This document shows, piece after piece, positions 9,221 to 21,348 of a DNA stretch of 46,091 nucleotides (position 1 is its first letter; each line of letters starts with the position of its first letter). A program made the position numbers and the translations under genes. Below the pieces are notes generated by a model that saw only the letters and a list, made by a program, of their open reading frames with translations, ran no database searches and was not told where the DNA came from. This stretch comes from Chara braunii (lineage: Eukaryota; Streptophyta; Charophyceae; Charales; Characeae), in contig BFEA01000091.1 in NCBI GenBank assembly GCA_003427395.1, positions 747,545 to 793,635 on the forward strand, written 5' to 3'.

Positions 9221-9290
9221 GATAAACTTTTTGCTCGCTACTTATCTTGTCTATGGATTCATTGTCTATCGAGACGCTAAAGATGAAATG
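9100..9290. repeat. Direct repeat bracketing a 49-nt poly-A
   Basis: CAGATAACCTGTTTGCTCGC...ATTGTCTATCAAGA (about 9102-9160) recurs as CAGATAAACTTTTTGCTCGC...ATTGTCTATCGAGA (about 9218-9274). Between them is an uninterrupted run of 49 A (9168-9216). Confidence 0.7.
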
Positions 9291-9460
9291 CTAGTCCCAT
9301 CCCATACGCTTCACCTCCCCTTTCCCTTTTTTTTTTTTTTTTTCCCTTTTTTTCCCCCTCCTGTATCTTCGTGCTCAGGATTACATAAAATACGAAAAGG
9401 GTTCTTGAACCCCCCAAAAGAAAAAGAGCAAAAAAATTTAACCAGATCCAAACTCGAGAG

Positions 9461-9585
9461 AGGGCCTCGCTCCACTACTCTCCCTCACATGCACAAAAGA
9501 CAAACTATGGTGGTGTATCTATCCATGTTCTCGAGGAAGATTCATTCTCAACTTGCGCATTTGGTGATTCATGGAGCGAGGCCCA
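9461..9585. mobile_element. Foldback element, family B
   Basis: AGGGCCTCGCTCCACTA on the left is mirrored by ATGGAGCGAGGCCC on the right. The interior ACATGCACAAAAGA...GTATCTATCCATGTTCT is shared with the element at 17746-17888. Confidence 0.6.
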
Positions 9586-9659
9586 GAGTCTTTCCCACAA
9601 GCACAATGCCTACATCTAGTCTAGAATTGCGAGTTGTATTAATTAATTAATTAATTAAA

Positions 9660-11170
9660 ACTCAAAATCAGGAAAAATTAATGGAACGTGAGAAAAAGAG
9701 AGCGACGATCAGAGAAAGGCGAAGACGGGCAACGGAACGTATCGAAAAAAAAGACACGGCAAACAACGGAAAAACGAGAAAAAAAAAAGACGTAATAACG
9801 TGGGGTAAAAAAAAACAAAAAAAAGGAAAGAGCTCAATGCGAAGACGGCGCGCACACACACAAAAAAAAAAGAAAGCGCGAATAATGGAAAAGACAAGGG
9901 AAATAAAAGAGCAGGTAATTCCCAAAAAAAAAAAAAAAAAAAACAGCGCAGGTAAAGGAATAGTCGCCAAAGGGAATAGTCACAAGCAACGGAATATAAA
10001 GGGAATAAAAAAATTTAAAAAAACTAAAGGAAAAGAACGGACAGCAGCAGAGTGATCTCAACAGCTTGGTGAGCAGAGAATTGGGCTGAAAATCCAAAGT
10101 AGGGCCCAATTCTTTACTAATCACCGCGAAATCCAGATAAATGGCCCTTGCGAAAGGAATGGTCGAGCGAAAAAGAGGCCAAAAAAAAAACAGAAAACTC
10201 ATAAAAGGAGCATAGAAACAGAAAGGACAAGAACCAAAAAAAAAAAAAAAGGGGGAAAAGAAACGGGAAGGGCGGCCTGTGGGCGAATATAGTGACCTGG
10301 TGTTTTTTTTCCTGGTTCTTTTGGGCACGGGGGGTTTCCAGGTCGGAGGGCCATATGGGGGGAGACGAGGGTTTCCAGAGGCGCGCGGGGGGGTCTTGTT
10401 TGGGGGGGGGGGNGANGGGTANGGGGNGGGGNGGGGNGGGGAATTGCGGGGGACCGTAACGCAGGACGTTCGAACGGTGACCTGGGATCTTTTTGTACTT
10501 TTATTCTTTCCTGACTTCGTTTTTTTCAGGAAAATCAAGATCCATCGTGCGAGTGACATATGGCAATGTCTTCGACTGATTTTTCACTTTTTTTTTTTTT
10601 TCACTTTTCTCATTTCTTGCAGCCTTTTTTTTTTTTTTTTTTGCGATCTTAATCTCGCTTTTATATTTTGCAATGAGCCACCCAAAGCACCAAATACAAT
10701 CCTCCGTTGCTGTGAAGGCGCTCTAATTGGCGACCAGTTTTTTTTTCTGCAAGAAAGCGGAACGAGATTGAGAAGATAAAATAAAAAAGGTTTCCAAGAA
10801 AGGAAAGGAAAGGACTGACGACACGTGAGAAGAAAAACAAGGTTTCCAAGAAAGGAAAGGAGCGACGACGTCAATATTGCACGAAGAGATCCGAAACAAG
10901 ACCTGACAGACAAAGAAAAGGGAAGAGACCTCAGAGACACAAAGAAAAAAAAGAGAGAAGAAAAAAGAGAGAAGAAAAAAGAGAGAAGAAAAAAGAGAGA
11001 AGAAAGAAGAGAGCGAGAGAAGAGAGGAAGTGGGCAAAGACGATCGTCTATTTTCACCTTTAAAAAAAAAAAAAAAAAAAAAGGCCTCCAAAAATGTTTT
11101 TGCTTCCACGCACCAGATACGTGGAAAATTGCACAGGCAAACCCGCCAACGGGGTTTAAAAGCACTAGCT
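9660..11170. repeat. A-rich and purine-rich low-complexity stretch
   Basis: Dominated by AAAAAG runs, a G-rich block with several Ns (10400-10440), and (AAAAAAGAGAGAAG)n near 10945-11000. The block AGGTTTCCAAGAAAGGAAAG occurs twice, ~50 bp apart (10789 and 10839). The long open frames on both strands are homopolymer translations. No gene is seen. Confidence 0.7.
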
Positions 11171-11419
11171 AGGTGAGAGGACAGGGGGGGGGGAGGGAAG
11201 AAGGGTAGAGAACCGAAAAGGCAGAGAGACAAAGTTAAGCAAACAAACAATGACAAACTGCTCTGCATGGGTTCAACAAGGTTGGTTCCCGGATATATAT
11301 CTTTTCCTTCCCGGATGAGAGAGAAGAACACAATTGCTTGTTCGACTTCGACGTTATCTCTTTCGATTCATTACACTGCCCACCAATTGATGGAAGTAGG
11401 TATCAATCCCTCATTCCCC

Positions 11420-11465
<46 letters not shown>

Positions 11466-11537
11466 CTGTCTGATAACTAAGTAGTCTATCTTACTCGCTC
11501 ACTTTGATAAACTCATTTGTGCAACATGCTCCCGCAA

Positions 11538-11593
<56 letters not shown>

Positions 11594-11940
11594 TGTCTGA
11601 CTCACACACACACTCTGGGTGTTGGGGGGGGGAGGGAGGGGGGCGACTGCACACTAGATACACTCGCGCGCGCTTTGCTCGGACACAAGCGAGCAGGGGG
11701 AAACGGGACAACGGGGAGCCGGGGGAAGATGAATCCATCTTCTCAACTCTCCCACACACTGAAAGTGGGAGCAGATCTATCCTTCTGTCTACTAACTTAC
11801 TTATTACCGACCTCACTTAGCTCATAGGCCATTGGTCACTCGCGCCGTGTCATCTGATAACACAAGACGCCCAAAGAAAATTAAGTCCCAAGAAAACGCA
11901 GGGGATTTCAATAAACCTCACCCTCTCTCTATCCTATTCT

Positions 11941-11979
<39 letters not shown>

Positions 11980-12112
11980 AGACCAGACAAAGAAAGAACC
12001 GAACACAATAGTATATAGGAGACGGGAGGAGGGTATTGCCCATCCAAAAGCCGGCCGCAACCGTCAACTGCATACCCAAAAAAACAGGTTTTCATAATCC
12101 TTAGTATATACT

Positions 12113-12151
<39 letters not shown>

Positions 12152-12646
12152 GTGAGTTGGAAAGCGAAACAGGTTAATTGCACAAGCTCTACGCACTCTC
12201 TCCCTCGAAAATTCTCTGAAACTCAATCGCTAACTCGGTCACTCGCTCTCTTCACTGTCTCTGTCGTCGAATTCGCGGACGGCGACAAAACTTCAGGTCA
12301 CTCGCCGATGCCAGCCACTTGGGAGCAATCAATCACAAAAAGGAAAACGATGCTCATTACCTATCCATTGCTGACGAAGGCGACATCGCAAGCGACCCTG
12401 GTCGACCATCTCCATGCTTCTCTCCTCTCCTCTCCTCCTCTCCTCTCCTCTCGTGTCGTCTCTCTCGTCTCTCTTCCCTTCTCTCAGCCGCCATTTCAAA
12501 TCTCAACCAGTCAATCAAACCTATCACGAGATAATCTACAACTCGCCTCTTTCTCATTACATGCATGCTTCCATGCATTCTCGATCTCATCTCTTCTCCC
12601 ATCTTCACCACAGCTACTGCTGCTGCTGCTCCCTTTACACTCCCCT

Positions 12647-12650
<4 letters not shown>
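11170..12650. repeat. TC-microsatellite-rich 3' flank of the AP2/ERF gene
   Basis: Repeated (TC)n tracts at 11422-11459, 11541-11590, 11946-11971 and 12114-12152, and a CTCTCCT repeat near 12420. No supported gene. Part of this may be transcribed as the 3' UTR of the minus-strand gene. Confidence 0.6.

Positions 12651-12689
<39 letters not shown>
12648..12689. repeat. 42-nt poly-C (poly-G on the gene strand), 15 nt after the AP2/ERF stop
   Basis: An uninterrupted C run of 42 nt. On the mRNA strand of the adjacent gene this is a 42-nt G run at the start of the 3' UTR, able in principle to form stacked G-quadruplexes. Length may be mis-assembled. Confidence 0.85.
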
Positions 12690-12704
12690 ACTCACCAACC
12701 ACAG

Positions 12705-14746
12705 TCACACAGCAAAACATCCGCCCGCGTCCCCCCCGCCCATTGCCGCCCCCACTCCCGCCAGCTCCGTCATTCCCCACAGTCCCCCGATCAAGCCCCC
12801 CACCCCGCCTTCCCCGACGCAGACGGCAGGCGGTGAGAAATCGTCATCGATGTCAGGAATGCCCAAATCATAGAGCGGAAGCGATGACAGCAAGAGAGGA
12901 GATGACATCACGTCTAACGATGACGTGGACATATCCAGCAAGAACTCTGAGGAGGTTCCCGCCGAAAATTCCTCCATAAACATCGCTATTGGTTCCGCGT
13001 CCATTGCGGACACACACGTCGACGATACACAGTCGTTATCTACTACCATACCCATACAACACTCGAGCCGTCTGTCTCGATTAGCCACGTCATCGTCATC
13101 ATACACTTCGCCTAATGATCCTAATACCGTAGTCCCTACTGCTGTTGCTCTCGCTCCCAAGATTCCCGCCTCCTCCTCCCCTTCGTCGTCTGCTCCTGTT
13201 GCCCCTCCTGCTCCTCTTTGCTCACATTGCGAAGCCGATAATCCATACTCTCCTGCTCCTCCTCCTCCTCCTCCTCCTCCTCCTCTCCCTCCTACACAGG
13301 GCGAAACCATCTCTACCTCCTCCATCGAACGACAACAGTCGTGTAACTGACTTTGTAATAACGACGACTCATCCGGTACTCGTTCGGCGTGCGTCTGCTG
13401 GAGCTCCAGATGGCGGAACACCGACGAAGACTGAGAGCCAAGAAGGCGTCTTCTACCCAAGAAGAGCGCCTCCTCAGTGCCATCTCCTTCTCCTTCTATC
13501 CGACATGATGATGATCCTGGACCATGTGCCTGACCTCCGGTGCAACGCCATCGACTTCCTCCTCCTCGGTCTTCTTGTTCGTCCTCATCGTCCTCATCGT
13601 CCTCATCATCATCATCATCATCTTGTGCCTGCGGACGCAGCAGAGACAATCGATCATCCTCTACTCTACAACTACTCGTACAAACCGCGCTGCGAGTATG
13701 CGTCATCGTCATCTCGTCAGCAGAACCAGACCCACACTCGCACCCATCTATCCTCCTCTTCTCCTCCCCCTCTTCCTCGTTGCCTACCTCCGCCCCGCCC
13801 TCTCTTAAGCCTCCTACTCGTTTCTTCTTGTTCTTCTTCCTCTTCATCGGGAACATCGAGGTCGATTCCATCGCCGAAGAGCCGCCGAAGGACGACCCTG
13901 CCTTGCCTGTCGTCTCACAGCTGCTGCTCTGCGGGCCCGTCGTCCGCTCGTCGCTGCAGCAGCTCCCTGCCGCTCCCCCTCCAACTCCCCCATTATCAGC
14001 GCAAGAATCGCAGCTGACCGGCGGGCCAGCCACACTTGAGACTGTCATTCCGCTGTCATCTTTCCGATGATTAGATGGATCGACCCCTCCTGTCGTCTCC
14101 TCCTGCTCGTGCTGATGATGATGATCACGATCATCATCATGATGATCATGATGGTAATGATGACGGGGACGATGACGTTTGTCCTTGGGAGCTACGGAAA
14201 TGGCCGCTGTAGGCATCTCCGCGGCCTCGCGCGCACGGCCGACAAGCTCAAGGACATCACCACCTGGCTTGCTCGACTCCTCTCTCCTCCCGTTTAGCTC
14301 TCTTTGCTGCTGCTGCTGCTGCTGCTGACCAGTCGTGTTCAGAGGCTGCGGTTGCTGCTTCAGCGATGATGGTGATCGCGATCCCGACAGTGACGGAAGG
14401 GGGCGTTGAGCTTGGGACGCCGATTGCTGGCGATGGTGAAGACGAGACGACAGGCTCGTCGTCGTGGAATAATTTGCTGTTGACGTCCTCTCCTTCTCAT
14501 CAGGCTGTTTGCGATGGGAACCGCGAAGGGAACCGCGATTACGATGACGACCACCACCGCTACCCTCGGCGAGACCCTGTACGCCGCCATAGTCATCGTC
14601 CTCATCATCCTCATCTTCCTCATCTTCTTCACCTTCTCCCTCCCCCTCCCCATCCCCCTCCTCCTGCTGCTTCTTTCCCTCCGTTCCCCCCCCACACCCC
14701 CTCTTCCTCCTCCGTTGCTTTTGGCTCTGCTTTTTGTACAGCGTAG

Positions 14747-14783
<37 letters not shown>

Positions 14784-15779
14784 ATTCTGATTCGATGACG
14801 AGTATTTCGAATAGAGCACAGGGAGTTCCAGGTCACCTGGCAGAGGGAAGTTCGTCATCGCTCCTCTTCCCCGAATGCTCCTAGCCGCATTATCGTACGC
14901 GCGCGCAGCCTCCTCCGCAGTATCGTATGTGCCTAGCCAAAGGCGCACGCCGCGGGAGGGGTCGCGGATCTCCGCGGCCCATTTCCCCCACGGCCGCTGC
15001 CGCACCCCGCGGAAACGATGAACAACACCATCGACAGCTGATGCAGCTCCGCCGGCGCCCCTTGCGACAGCTGGGGCCCTCCCCGGCGACAGAGCACCGC
15101 CGCCCTTGGCCATCTTCAACGACTTATTGACAAGCACTCCCCCTGCGCCGGCGACTACGCTCGCTGCGCGCTTGCGACCGTTCTTCCCCGGCTTCGGAGC
15201 GCCTGCGCACGACCCTCCGCCCCCGCCTATTGCATCTAACACTCCAGCCCCTCCTCCTCCCTCCTTTCCCCCAGCCACCATAGCTCCTGCGGCTGCGCGA
15301 CACCAGGCCGGGTTCACGTGCAGTCCCCCGATCCCGGTCCCCGATCTGCCCCCTCCAACGAGAAAACGGCACGCACCGCCACCTCCCCCCGCGCGAAACA
15401 ATCCAAGTCCTAGTTCCTCCTCATCCTCCGACGAAGAGGATAAGTTGTCCTCCGTGCTCAGCCCCCCTCCACCGGCGACACGACCGAGCCTACGGCTTCC
15501 CGGATACTCGAGGCCCGCGAATCGCAGAGAGCCTGCCACGTCATCATCGTCAGATGACGTGTCGGTCGCATCGGGATCCACATATCCCCCCCCACCCCCC
15601 ACCCTCCCGCGCTTCGCGCATATTCGAAGCTTCGCCTTCGTCAGCAGCACGTCTGCCTCCCTCGCTGACGGCAGAACCCCCACCACACCGTCATGCCCAG
15701 CAATACGCGCGTTGCTCACTACACGTGGCTGCTGCTGCTGCTCGTTCAGCTTTCTCGGTAGTAGCTGCGCACCTGGCAT
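12705..15779 (-). CDS. AP2/ERF transcription factor with CRF-like N-terminal motif (1024 aa)
   Basis: A nuclear DNA-binding transcription factor of the plant AP2/ERF family is predicted. The AP2 domain spans about residues 252-312, with [40 protein letters not shown] and [13 protein letters not shown]; these hold the RGVR, WAAEIRD, WLGTY and RAYD elements that contact GCC-box DNA in ERFs. Residues 48-80 (KAKLRI... then [13 protein letters not shown]) resemble the CRF domain of cytokinin response factors. The C-terminal ~700 residues are low complexity: Gln runs (~333-344, ~485-491), acidic runs (~380-391, ~720-737) and a His/Asp patch. An acidic-hydrophobic tail (~925-985, [23 protein letters not shown]) could be an activation region. 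At 1024 aa it is about three times the usual ERF length. The start is fixed by an in-frame TAG five codons upstream (15795-15797). One uninterrupted frame, no intron, as is common in ERFs. Confidence 0.9.
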
Positions 15780-15799
15780 TTTCCTCGACGACTCCTATC

Positions 15800-16516
15800 T
15801 CTTCTTCCTCTCCTTCTTCTCCTTCTTCTCCTTCTTCTTCTTCTTCTTCTTTACCTCAGGCGGTCCGTCGCCAGCAACTCCTCCCCCCCACCACCACCCC
15901 TCCCCCTCTCTCTCTCTCTCTCTCTGTGTCTTCCCACCTAACTCCCGATATCACCAAGATCCGGACGTTCTCCTAATTGAGAGAGAGAGATGGAGAGATC
16001 TATGCACTCCACTCACTAATCATCCAAAAGCTTCGTTCAAGCTTCGTACGGTATATTTTACTCGTCAAGGGGAAGCGGAAGCTCAACTGACCGTTTGAGA
16101 AAAAGATAAGACCCCCCCCTTCCCACACCCCCCTCGCGGGCGTCCCTGCCAATGCCACTCACCTACGGCACTGCGCTTCGGACAGGCACTCGGACTCCTA
16201 CCTTTGCCAGGGTGCTTCAAGACGAAGAAGAAGTGAATGCACAGGGAAACATCGTGCGCATGGAGGACCATAACCATAACCTACCAGTCGTTCAAGACGG
16301 TGAGCAAACCTGACCTTCCTTCCGTCTTTCAGTTTCTCGTTTCTTTACCAGCCAGCCAACGGGCCAGAAACTACAGACTGCGCAATTCGCAGCCAACGGG
16401 GGGAGGCGACCAAGATCTCGAGCAGGAAGGGGCGGAAGGTGGGGACAGGCAATCATCGCCCGGACATCTCCAGGCCTCATTCCACTCCCAGACCAGGCCT
16501 ATTTCCCTTCCCAGAC

Positions 16517-16591
<75 letters not shown>

Positions 16592-16938
16592 TATCCTACT
16601 AGTCCTTTTCTTCGGATACCGATCCTTCGTCTGCTGGGCGACAACCTAGCATTTCCTTGACCTCCAGCAATACACACACCATAGCCAGCAACAAGAAAAT
16701 TGAACCTGCGACGAACAAGTCCACCACTACCACCACCAGTCTACTACGCTGCAAGCAAGCAGCAGCGCCTCGAGACCCTAGACCGAGAGACATCTTCTCT
16801 GTCCGACATTTCTCACACCCCCCCCACACACAGACTGATGGAGAGATGTTGCTTGCTAGCTTTCACTGATCCGCAGCGTCGACTCTGCTCTTGCTTGCTA
16901 GCTTTCACTGATCCGCAGCGTCGACTCTGCTCTTTCAG

Positions 16939-16982
<44 letters not shown>

Positions 16983-17740
16983 CACGCACACAGGACACAC
17001 ACATGTACAACAAACACGGATACACACACACACACACACACGCACGTACGCACGCACGCACGCACGCACACGCACGCACGCACACGCACGCACGCACGCG
17101 CGCGCGCGGGGTCTCCGAGGTCCTCCCTCGGGGTCCTCCCTTCCCCTTCTCTCCTACCGCTACCGAGAGCGAGCGGGAAGATCTTTCTTTCACTTCGTTG
17201 GGTATACTTTGACGTATACAAGTAGAACAACTAGATCGATCGAACACGAAGTAGAACGACTACAAGAGATTTCTGCGAACGCTTGGACACACGGCCAAGG
17301 CCAATGTGTACCCGTTTACTTACCACAGGAACATCTTAGTCCCGCTGGATAAGTGTTTACGACGAATACGAATATATAGTTAGCAGCACAAGAAAGGTGC
17401 TGGTGGGGCCTGTGGCAGGCATCACAAGAAAATGGGGAAAAAGGAAGAAACCAAGAGGCCGAACAAAAGAAAAAACGAGCAAAAAAAAAGAAAAAAAAAA
17501 GGGGGGGACAGAGAGCGCGGACAAGAGGTAACTCAAAGAAAAAAAAGAAAAAAGAAAAAAAAAGAGGTACCTCGTGGTCCCCCCATCCCGCGTACGGCCG
17601 AACGAAAGGAAGGAAGAACATGCACGCTCACACCACGGTCGGAAATTTTTGGACTGAAATCTGGACGAGGGTGAGGTCCGATACGTCCATGTGAGGGTCG
17701 AGATTCCGGTCAGATACATGCAAGAAAGGCTGACTGTGCA
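15800..17740. promoter_or_regulatory. 5' flank of the AP2/ERF gene, TC/GA-rich
   Basis: Read on the minus strand, a GA tract (15907-15925) lies ~130 nt upstream of the start codon. A TATA-like AAAATATACC (complement of about 16050-16059) lies ~270 nt upstream. Further out are a ~68-nt (TC)n tract (16519-16586), a perfect 42-43 bp tandem duplication (16848-16933), (TC)n at 16940-16979 and (CA)n/(CACG)n at 17023-17108. GA-rich leaders are common in plant genes, but the promoter assignment is inference. Confidence 0.35.
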
Positions 17741-17745
17741 AGTAT

Positions 17746-17888
17746 GGCCCTCGCTCGACTACTCTCCACACATGCACAAAAGAAAACAAAAAAAACAAAT
17801 GGCGGCGCACCTGTCCATGTTCTACGTCAATATTCATTCTCTCTCATTCATTTTGCATGCACATTTGGAGCGTACTGGAGCGCGCCCC
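17746..17888. mobile_element. Foldback element, family B
   Basis: GGCCCTCGCTCGACTACTCT at the left and TACTGGAGCGCGCCCC at the right are inverted. The interior ACATGCACAAAAGA...CTGTCCATGTTCTAC matches the copy at 9461-9585. A further core, GTATCTTTCCG...CTAAAGATACATCC (about 17968-18000), lies just downstream. Confidence 0.55.
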
Positions 17889-18429
17889 TACGCCCTTATT
17901 GAACGCCCGTCAAGCAGGCGTCAGAGCCCTCACCGCACCGCTCCCCAAATCTGGAAAATTGAGCATGTATCTTTCCGAAGAACCGCTAAAGATACATCCG
18001 ATTAGTTTTTGTTTCTTCCCACATTTGTGGTGTGCGTGCTGCGGCCCCTGCCGCGATGGCGCATGCCACACGTCGTCGCCGGGACCCCACCCCGCACTAC
18101 CGCGGTCGGTAGCGGGACCTACCCCCACCCCTTAGTAGGGGAAGACTCCCACCTGCACCATTTCAACTGAGGGCCAGCCCTATACTGTAGGCCCACTCGT
18201 GCTGTGCTATTCTCGCTCTACTAACTATGGTAGCGTGAACCGGCCCTCTATCCCGTTCAGGTTCGTGATTCCTATAAGCATATGAATCATAGCACCTGTG
18301 GGGTTTCCTCCCCCCCCCCGGGAATCTGGACTGCACCATCTATCTCAGGGCCTACTCACCTTGGACTTCACTGGATGTATTAGACCGGAATTCCACCACG
18401 ACCTGGATGCCTCTGACCCCGATTATATC

Positions 18430-18800
18430 CACAGCGTAAGGAGTCCAAAAAGTACTAATGGGAGTAGGTAGGCTCTTGTTGTTGTGGTAGGTAGGCTCTT
18501 GTTGTTGTGGCCCTCAGATTGCCTAACGAAGACCTAGACACAGTCGTCCAGTGGGGCAGGCCCCTAAGGTGAAGGCCCCCATGATGCTATTTCATGTCCT
18601 TTGAGCTAATAAAAAATGAACCTTACAAGAAATAAAAAGAAGAAAAAAAAAGAAACATATCTTCAGAGATCCACAAGCAGGTTCATACCTGTTTGAGCAT
18701 GTACATAGCCATCAGGCCAGGCCCAGATTTCAGCACAGACACAGACAGACAATGCTTTGATGGCTCGGAGCACTTACACACACAAAAAAAATAAAATAAA

Positions 18801-18839
<39 letters not shown>

Positions 18840-19100
18840 AAAAACATATATCTAGCTCAATCTCAATGTCAACACACACACATAGACTCTCAGACTACAC
18901 CATGCAGCCCAACAACAACCGTGAACAATGTACATGCTGGTGCCCCACCCACCAGCCTGGACTCACCCCCCAAAAATCATTTCTCCGAGTCGGAACCAGT
19001 CCCACAAACCGACGGTAAAAACTAGCACCATGTCCCCTGGTGCCCCACCCACCAACCCCGGACTCACCCCCCTAAAATGAGGCTCACACACCGCACAGCG
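18430..19100. repeat. Short tandem duplications and (AAT)n
   Basis: GTAGGTAGGCTCTTGTTGTT is duplicated (about 18464 and 18488). (AATAAT)n spans ~18795-18835. The block GGTGCCCCACCCACCA...GGACTCACCCCCC occurs twice (~18940 and ~19038), with a weaker copy at ~23617. No gene is seen between 17.9 and 19.6 kb. Confidence 0.6.
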
Positions 19101-19619
19101 CCAACATCACCTGACAACACTCCGATGAACAAACCCCCACATACACTCAACACCAAGCTTTATCTTATATTGACTTACCGTGAGGGTGTGCAGCCCGTAG
19201 TTTGTATATGCTTGATTAATAAAGGAGGCGTTATTGGTGAGGTTTAGAAGTAGGGTGACTGTTGCATGAAAAAAAAGGAGTGTATGTGTGTATGCGTCAG
19301 GATTAGTGTGTGTGTGTTTGTGTGATACTTAGGGTGTTTGTGTTTATCACATCTATTCGTGTTGGAATGTGTGGGATTTAGGTAATTTGTATGGTATGAA
19401 TGTATTAGATATTTGACGTACCTTGATTCATAGCTGGTGTCGAGGCTGGTGGTCCTTGAATCTTGGTCCATATGTCGTATATGTGTGTGCTCGAGTGTTT
19501 GTTGTTGAGTTGTTTTGTCACATGTGACTCACTCAATCAGTCGCTGAACTTGTGGGGCGTTGAATACATCCACGTTCAGACACATCAGTTTGCACTTGCA
19601 AATGCAATGCAGGTGTGTC

Positions 19620-20009
19620 ATTTCAACCTGCGGCCAAGGTTGCGCCGTTTCCGATTCGGACTTTTCCACTTTTCCACCCTGACGCTGCTTTGCCACCGTT
19701 TCAACCAAAAACCTGCGCGTGGTCCCACGGGCAGCTACTGGTCCCACATTTTTCAAAGAAACTGCCACCACTCCCCAAAGATCCACCCTGCCGCTGCTTT
19801 GCCACCGTTTTGACCAAAACCCAGCGCCCGGTCCCACGGGCAGCTACCGGTCCCGCATTTTTCAAAGAAACTGCCAACCCCCCCCAAAGTGTCGTGCCTG
19901 CACCTGCCTGCATTTTTTGAACCTTCCTACAACCAAACGAGCCCGAATCAACGACGAGTATAACGAAGGATGACGAAAATGTCTCAGGGGGAAATGTCTC
20001 CGGGGTGAA
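19620..20009. repeat. Repeat block R, copy 1 (with ~108-bp internal tandem)
   Basis: Two tandem units of TTTGCCACCGTTT(C/T)(A/G)ACC...GGTCCCACGGGCAGCTAC...TTTTTCAAAGAAACTGCC are followed by GTGCCTGCACCTGCCTGCAT...AAATGTCTC(A/C)GGGGG. The same order recurs at 22800-23145. It lies directly against the LTR-like copy starting at 20010. Confidence 0.75.
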
Positions 20010-21008
20010 TGTGACGAACTGACTTTTGTAACCACGCGACTTTCTGCGCGAAGTTGCTTGACTGGTTCGGACGGGGTGGCGGATGAGGAACATGAGGATG
20101 GGTCGGTCGGGCAAGTTGCATGGATGCCCTCACTTCTTTTTTTTTTTTTTTACTTTCAACCAGGGTCGGGAAAGTCCCGCACAAACAATAAGTGGGCGCG
20201 GGAGCATAACTGTTGCCATAGCTTCTTTCTTGTTCTGTTGTGGGAACTGGAAATTATTGGCGCGATCGTCGCGGTGGAACATCCTTTTTTTTATTTTTGA
20301 ACTGATGTCGAGCCCCCGCGCGCTCTCATAATTGTTTTCCCTTCGAAATTTATTTTTGTAAATTAGGATTTAGATAGGAATTTAGGTACCTTAGAAATTT
20401 TTGTTGCACCGCGCTTCTTGCTTGCGCACCTCTCACCGCGATGGGGACTGGGCTCTGACTGTATCGCGCCCTTAATCTTGCGTGTAACTGTAATTTTTGG
20501 CGGACGCGATTGTAATAGTGCTCCTTCTTTTTTACTCTCTCGTGTTTCCCCACCTTCTCCTTCTCTGTCGCGCATACCTCGTCCTCCATTCTAATTGACC
20601 TAAGTGACTGCATGAACGGATCAATGCGTAGAGTGTGGCTGCGTACCCCCCCCCCGCCGCGGCTTGGCCATGCAGACATAGGCACTTCCTCTTCTTCCCC
20701 TTCCTCTCACTTAGGCATAATCCCGGGTTTATCGCGCAAACATGCATACTGTAAATTTTGCAAGCGCGATTAGTTTGCTCTCTATGAATTTGAAAGTTAG
20801 CGCGGTCAGTGAGAATCGGCTAACGAGTAAGCTCGGAAGGTGAGCAGACGAGAGAGTTGGGCGATCCAACGAGTTGGCGCTGAGTATGCGGGGTTGACGT
20901 GCGGGCCGCGACGGACTGTGGCACATGGGCGAACCTGGCTAGTATGCTCGGGCCAAGCGGGGTGACAACTCTGTGTTGATGTAAGGCGGCGGACTGCCCT
21001 CATCGGAG

Positions 21009-21056
<48 letters not shown>

Positions 21057-21345
21057 NNNNNNNNNNNNNNNNNNNNNNNNNNNNNNNNNNNNNNNNNNNN
21101 NNNNNNNNNNNNNNNNNNNNNNNNNNNNNNNNNNNNNNNNNNNNNNNNNNNNNNNNNNNNNNNNNNNNNNNNNNNNNNNNNNNNNNNNNNNNNNNNNNNN
21201 NNNNNNNNNNNNNNNNNNNNNNNNNNNNNNNNNNNNNNNNNNNNNNNNNNNNNNNNNNNNNNNNNNNNNNNNNNNNAGAGAGAGAGAAAAAAAAAAAAAA
21301 CATGTTGGGATGGTGTCTCTTCTCCCCTCATCTGTGTAATTTTGA
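20010..21345 (+). mobile_element. LTR-like repeat, copy 1 of a decayed LTR element
   Basis: Starts TGTGACGAACTGAC. It aligns along most of its length, in the same orientation, with 23704 to about 24800. Shared blocks include GATCAATGCGTAGAGT, GTTGGGCGATCCAACGAG, GCGGGGTTGACGTGCG, GACGGACTGTGG and GGGCGAACCTGG. It includes a (TA)n tract and a 220-N gap (21057-21276). A PBS-like TTGGCGCCGACC follows at 21349, which supports a 5' LTR. No polymerase gene survives between the two copies. Confidence 0.6.
21057..21276. other. Assembly gap (220 N)
   Basis: A run of N between a (TA)n tract and AGAGAGAGAG; frames crossing it are meaningless. Confidence 0.99.
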
Positions 21346-21348
21346 CAA

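Noticed and set aside
9681-11331. Lys/Arg-rich and Phe/Leu-rich frames on both strands
   Set aside because: Translations of A-rich low-complexity DNA, some crossing Ns.
12152-14070. Several plus-strand frames of 100-290 aa with poly-Pro, poly-Ser and poly-Leu
   Set aside because: Antisense or 3'-flank translations of CTC, CCT and poly-C repeats opposite the AP2/ERF gene.
15106-16098. Long plus-strand open frame (330 aa), Pro/Ser-rich
   Set aside because: It lies antisense to the AP2/ERF gene and its composition is the mirror of that gene's Gly/acidic codons; no domain is visible.
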